A DNA stretch of 32,004 bases from Candidatus Woesearchaeota archaeon (GTDB lineage Archaea; Nanobdellota; Nanobdellia; SCGC-AAA011-G17; GW2011-AR20): positions 1 to 32,004 of the forward strand of contig JAGVZK010000018.1 in assembly GCA_018302685.1 (NCBI GenBank). The letters are read 5' to 3'. Below, one piece after another: positions 29,261 to 32,004 of the stretch. Under the pieces are notes generated by a model, which saw only the letters and a program-made list of their open reading frames with translations, was not told the DNA's origin and did no database searches. The translations under genes and the position numbers were made by a program. How positions within the stretch are numbered: position 1 is the stretch's first letter; every line of letters begins with the position of its first letter.

Positions 29261-30684
29261 TAGCTCTTGCCTATCCTGACTTCATATCTTGCTTTCTTTC
29301 CGCAAACGATGCAGCTCTCGAGTTTTTTTGGCTGCTCAAATGGAATGTTTAATGTTTTAGCTCCACCAGTTTTTTCTTTGAGTATCTCTTCACACTTTTC
29401 AGTGTCGCACATTTCAACAAGTCCTATCTTTCTGTCATTAATGGTCTTCCGGGCTTCACTAATTGATTTGCATTTTTTAATATTATTTAACACAGAATTT
29501 TTTGATTTCTCATACAGGCTTTTTTGAATGTCCATCAGGATTTCATCAACTTTTTCGCCAAGCAACGTCTCCTTGATGAATTCTTTTTTAGCAGTGTCTC
29601 TTCTCGCAATTACGACTTGTTTTTTGCTTATGTCATTCGGGCCTATTTCAATTCTTATTGGAATACCCTTCATCTCCCATTCATGGAACTTCCATCCAGA
29701 AGAGTATCCATCCCGGTCATCCAGGATAGGATTGAATTTTTTTAGAAGAGACGCTATTTCTTTGCATTTTTTCAAAATTTTTTCCCGGTTTTCTTTGAAT
29801 ATTATTGGAATTATGGCAATCTTGTTTTCGGCAAGTTTTGGAGGAACAATTATTCCATTATCATCTCCATGAACCATTGTCAAAGCTCCGATTGTTCTGG
29901 TTGATATCCCCCAGGAATTCTGCCATACATATTTTTCTTTTGCATCCTTGTCAATAAATTTTATATTGAATGACTTTGCGAAATTTTGCCCAAGGTCATG
30001 CGAAGTTGCCATCTGAAGGGCTCTTCCATCAGGCATGAATGCCTCAATGCTGTAGGTGTTGACTGCCCCGGCAAATTTTTCACCTTGGGTTTTCCTGCCG
30101 TCAAGAACATGAATTGCCAGAAATTCCTCGCATAATTTTTTATATTCATTCAGGTAAATCATGGTTTCCTTTTCGCATTCCTTCTGAGTTTCGTAAACGC
30201 AGTGCCCCTCCTGCCATAGAAATTCCCTAGTCCTTAGGAATAGTCTTGTGGTTTTAGTCTCCCACCTAAGAACATTTACCCATTGATTTATTCTCAGAGG
30301 CAAATCTCTCCATGATCTTATCCATTTTGAATACGAGTCATACATTATTGTTTCTGAAGTTGGCCTTATTGCAAGCCTCTCCTCACCCTTTGTATCAACC
30401 CATGCGACCTCAGGCGAAAATCCCTCGGCATGCTCTGCTTCTTTTTTGAAAAATGATTCTGGAATCAGCAGTGGGAAATATGCATTCTTAACGCCCAGTT
30501 TCTTGATCGCTCTGTCAAAGTTTTTCTGGATATTCTCCCAGAGGGAGTAGCCGTTTGTTCTTATGACCATAAATCCTTTCACAGAGCTGTAATCGGCCAG
30601 CTCGGCTTTTTGGATAACCTGAGTGTACCATTCCGAAAAATCCTCGCTTTTCTTTGCAGTCAGCCCCTTTGTGTCTTCTTTCAT
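29257..30684 (-). CDS. proS: Prolyl-tRNA synthetase, archaeal/eukaryotic type
   Basis: Class II synthetase charging tRNA-Pro. At 475 residues it has the compact archaeal form without a bacterial editing insert. Motif 2 is in RWETKTTRLFLRTREFLWQE with the flanking GH (about 148-168), and the proline-binding segment is ERLAIRPTSETIMY. The C-terminal zinc-binding module has cysteines in MCDTEKCEEI and ESCIVCGKK, and a terminal Tyr, as in archaeal ProRS. Unlike LeuRS and AlaRS in this window, this enzyme is of native archaeal type. It is followed on the same strand (upstream in sequence) by tRNA-Arg(TCG) 39 nt before its ATG. Confidence 0.96.
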   Translation of the reverse strand: MKEDTKGLTAKKSEDFSEWYTQVIQKAELADYSSVKGFMVIRTNGYSLWENIQKNFDRAIKKLGVKNAYFPLLIPESFFKKEAEHAEGFSPEVAWVDTKGEERLAIRPTSETIMYDSYSKWIRSWRDLPLRINQWVNVLRWETKTTRLFLRTREFLWQEGHCVYETQKECEKETMIYLNEYKKLCEEFLAIHVLDGRKTQGEKFAGAVNTYSIEAFMPDGRALQMATSHDLGQNFAKSFNIKFIDKDAKEKYVWQNSWGISTRTIGALTMVHGDDNGIIVPPKLAENKIAIIPIIFKENREKILKKCKEIASLLKKFNPILDDRDGYSSGWKFHEWEMKGIPIRIEIGPNDISKKQVVIARRDTAKKEFIKETLLGEKVDEILMDIQKSLYEKSKNSVLNNIKKCKSISEARKTINDRKIGLVEMCDTEKCEEILKEKTGGAKTLNIPFEQPKKLESCIVCGKKARYEVRIGKSY

Positions 30685-30723
30685 GGGTTAATTATCTTTT
30701 GAGAATATTTAAAACTTTTTAAG

Positions 30724-30797
30724 CGGGCCTGCAGGGATTTGAACCCTGACCTTCCCGTCCGAAGCGGGAGATTTTATCCAGATTAAACTACAGACCC
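30724..30797 (-). tRNA. tRNA-Arg (TCG)
   Basis: A 74-nt cloverleaf on the minus strand: acceptor GGGTCTG/CAGGCCC with one G-U pair, anticodon stem TCCCG/CGGGA with loop CTTCGGA (anticodon TCG, reading CGA/CGG and by wobble others), T stem CAGGG/CCCTG with canonical loop TTCAAAT, and discriminator G. No CCA is encoded and no intron is present. It lies between guaB and proS on the same strand. Confidence 0.95.
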
Positions 30798-30828
30798 AAT
30801 ATATTAGGGAGAATAGTATTTATAAAAA

Positions 30829-31866
30829 TTACATAAACTCAACATCATGGGGTAGGCTCTCATTCAAGCCGGCTTTTGTCATTCTGATGAATTCTGCGTT
30901 TGCCCTTAGGCTCCTAATGTCCTTCCCCCCGCCATAGCTTATTCCAGACTTTACCCCAAGAAGCAGCCTATCAATAATACCCGCCACAGGGCCTTTGTAC
31001 TTCACATAGGCGTCCACCCCTTCGGAATGGAGCATCTCGTCAGGATCTTTTTCATTGTTTATCTTGTATATTTTGCTTGATGAGTTTCTTGAGGCCATTC
31101 CGTTGTAAGCCTTGTACATCGTGCCGTTTTTCTCGATGGTTTCACCAGGACATTCATCAGAGCCCGCAAACAAGCTTCCTATGACAACCGCATCAGCACC
31201 GGCAGCGAGCGCTTTTACAATGTCGCCACTTTTGGTTATTCCTCCAGTTGATATTATAGGGACGTCTGTGTTTTTTGTATGCTCATAAATGTCCATTAGT
31301 GCTGTAATTTGAGGAACCCCAAAACCTGTTACAATTCTTGTTGTGCAGATTGTTCCAAGCCCGATCCCAACATATAATCCATCGACACCAGCTTTTATCA
31401 AATCAATTGCAGCCTGTCTGCTCGCTATCGCTCCAGCAATCAAATCAATTCTAAATTTTCTCTTTATCTCTTTGATTACTTCAATTGACATGGAAGAGTG
31501 AGCATGAGAGACATCAATCTGAAGAACATCAGCTCCTGCATTAATAAGGCTTTCAGCCCTTTCAATGCAGTCTCCGTTAATTCCTATGGCAGCTCCAACC
31601 CTTAAGTTTAATTTCTTGACTTTTCTCACTTCATTTGCCTGGTCCTCTATCGTCAGGTATCTGTGAATAAATCCAATGCTCCCCTTTTTTGCAAAAGCTA
31701 TTGCCATCTCGCTTTCGCATACAGTATCCATTGCAACAGGAACAAGAGGGATATCAATTTCAATATTTCTGGTGAGTTTTGTTTTCAAACTCGCCTCTTT
31801 CCTAGAACTAATGATTCCTTTTTTAGGTATCAACAAAACATCATCAAAAGTCAGCCCTTCCCTCAT
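30829..31866 (-). CDS. guaB: IMP dehydrogenase-like protein without CBS domains
   Basis: Oxidises IMP to XMP with NAD in guanine synthesis. It opens with REGLTFDDVLLIPKKG, the IMPDH N-terminal signature. The catalytic loop is GLGTICTTRIVTGFGVPQ with Cys174, and the phosphate-binding part is STGGITKSGDIVKALAAGAD and GSLFAGSDECPGE. At 345 residues it lacks the CBS pair normally inserted near residue 95: LNLRVGAAIG runs directly between the barrel strands, so ATP/GTP regulation by that module is absent. The active-site flap region (AYNGMASRNSS) deviates from typical IMPDH (YRGMGS), so GMP-reductase or a diverged activity cannot be ruled out. It is probably transcribed toward tRNA-Arg and proS. 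Confidence 0.85.
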   Translation of the reverse strand: MREGLTFDDVLLIPKKGIISSRKEASLKTKLTRNIEIDIPLVPVAMDTVCESEMAIAFAKKGSIGFIHRYLTIEDQANEVRKVKKLNLRVGAAIGINGDCIERAESLINAGADVLQIDVSHAHSSMSIEVIKEIKRKFRIDLIAGAIASRQAAIDLIKAGVDGLYVGIGLGTICTTRIVTGFGVPQITALMDIYEHTKNTDVPIISTGGITKSGDIVKALAAGADAVVIGSLFAGSDECPGETIEKNGTMYKAYNGMASRNSSSKIYKINNEKDPDEMLHSEGVDAYVKYKGPVAGIIDRLLLGVKSGISYGGGKDIRSLRANAEFIRMTKAGLNESLPHDVEFM

Positions 31867-31891
31867 TGCATTAAGAATTTATCTGTTCATA

Positions 31892-31901
31892 CTTTTTAAA
31901 G
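31892..31901 (-). promoter_or_regulatory. TATA box of guaB
   Basis: The minus strand reads TTTAAAAAGT, centred about 30 nt before the ATG at 31866. Another TATA-like element, TTTATATAG (about 31979-31987), points rightward near the window edge. Confidence 0.4.
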
Positions 31902-32004
31902 ATTTGTATTATTTTGTATTGTGTATGTTGAAGTGACAAATGCCATTGCAGAACACAAGAACTATAACACAGAAATGTTTATATAGTTAAAATGCAAATT
32001 TGAT

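Noticed and set aside
31921-31986. Short frame VYVEVTNAIAEHKNYNTEMFI at the right edge
   Set aside because: It has only 21 codons, no clear start, and overlaps a TATA-like element; this is too little to call a gene or remnant.
1-32004. CRISPR array or defence island
   Set aside because: No regularly spaced repeats and no cas or restriction genes were seen; the only repeat array is the two-copy 18-bp unit inside a coding region.

Overview
The window is archaeal and most likely from a small-genome DPANN archaeon (Woesearchaeota/Pacearchaeota-like). The evidence is an L1-P0-P1 ribosomal cluster with an archaeal P1, ribosomal protein L15e, TFE-alpha, an Nre repair protein, an archaeal-type ProRS, TATA-box promoters, and many small membrane or secreted proteins anchored by a C-terminal helix plus RRK. 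The DNA is AT-rich. A regular pattern helps choose starts: most first genes have a TATA-like box centred about 25-27 nt before the start codon, which implies leaderless mRNAs. Internal genes and several secreted proteins instead carry Shine-Dalgarno (SD) sites. The lineage is inferred from gene content, because there is no rRNA gene here.

Layout. 1-2849: ribosomal proteins L1, P0 and P1, then a coiled-coil protein. 2859-5167: a small-exporter-family membrane protein and a large membrane-anchored surface protein. 5205-5570: a degraded reading frame with an in-frame TAG. 5575-7229 (minus): tRNA-Arg(TCT), tRNA-Cys(GCA) and an M32 carboxypeptidase. 7277-10750: a lipoprotein divergent from a bacterial-type LeuRS. 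10752-14093: small proteins, a membrane-anchored winged-helix protein, and a secreted helical protein with a small lipoprotein partner. 14116-14301: a scar that looks like a collapsed vapBC toxin-antitoxin pair. 14296-15932: Nre repair protein divergent from a zinc-ribbon protein. 16087-17472: an accessory, decaying stretch with frameshifted radC, an IS200/IS605-like terminal hairpin between two gene remnants, and a cupredoxin gene with an internal deletion. 17462-19282 (minus): small membrane proteins and a DnaQ-like exonuclease. 19372-21093: a minimal bacterial-type AlaRS. 21133-23078: two coiled-coil proteins, a tiny acidic protein and TFE with a lysine-rich tail. 23141-23570: a frameshifted flavin-binding-like protein. 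23618-24441 (minus): a compact three-gene unit ending in an M50 intramembrane protease. 24526-29260: MFS transporter, L15e, DHH phosphoesterase and a transglutaminase-like surface protein. 29257-31866 (minus): ProRS, tRNA-Arg(TCG) and a CBS-less IMP dehydrogenase.

The core of the window is information processing: ribosome, three aminoacyl-tRNA synthetases, three tRNAs, TFE and DNA repair. It is interleaved with poorly characterised envelope proteins. Two of the three synthetases (Leu, Ala) look bacterial, resembling Candidate Phyla Radiation forms, while ProRS is archaeal; this is a mosaic translation system. Only dispensable genes (radC, cupredoxin, flavin-binding-like protein, toxin-antitoxin, one unknown) are broken, and at least three keep a recognisable promoter, which suggests recent genome erosion rather than random sequencing error. 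No CRISPR array, rRNA or complete transposase was seen.
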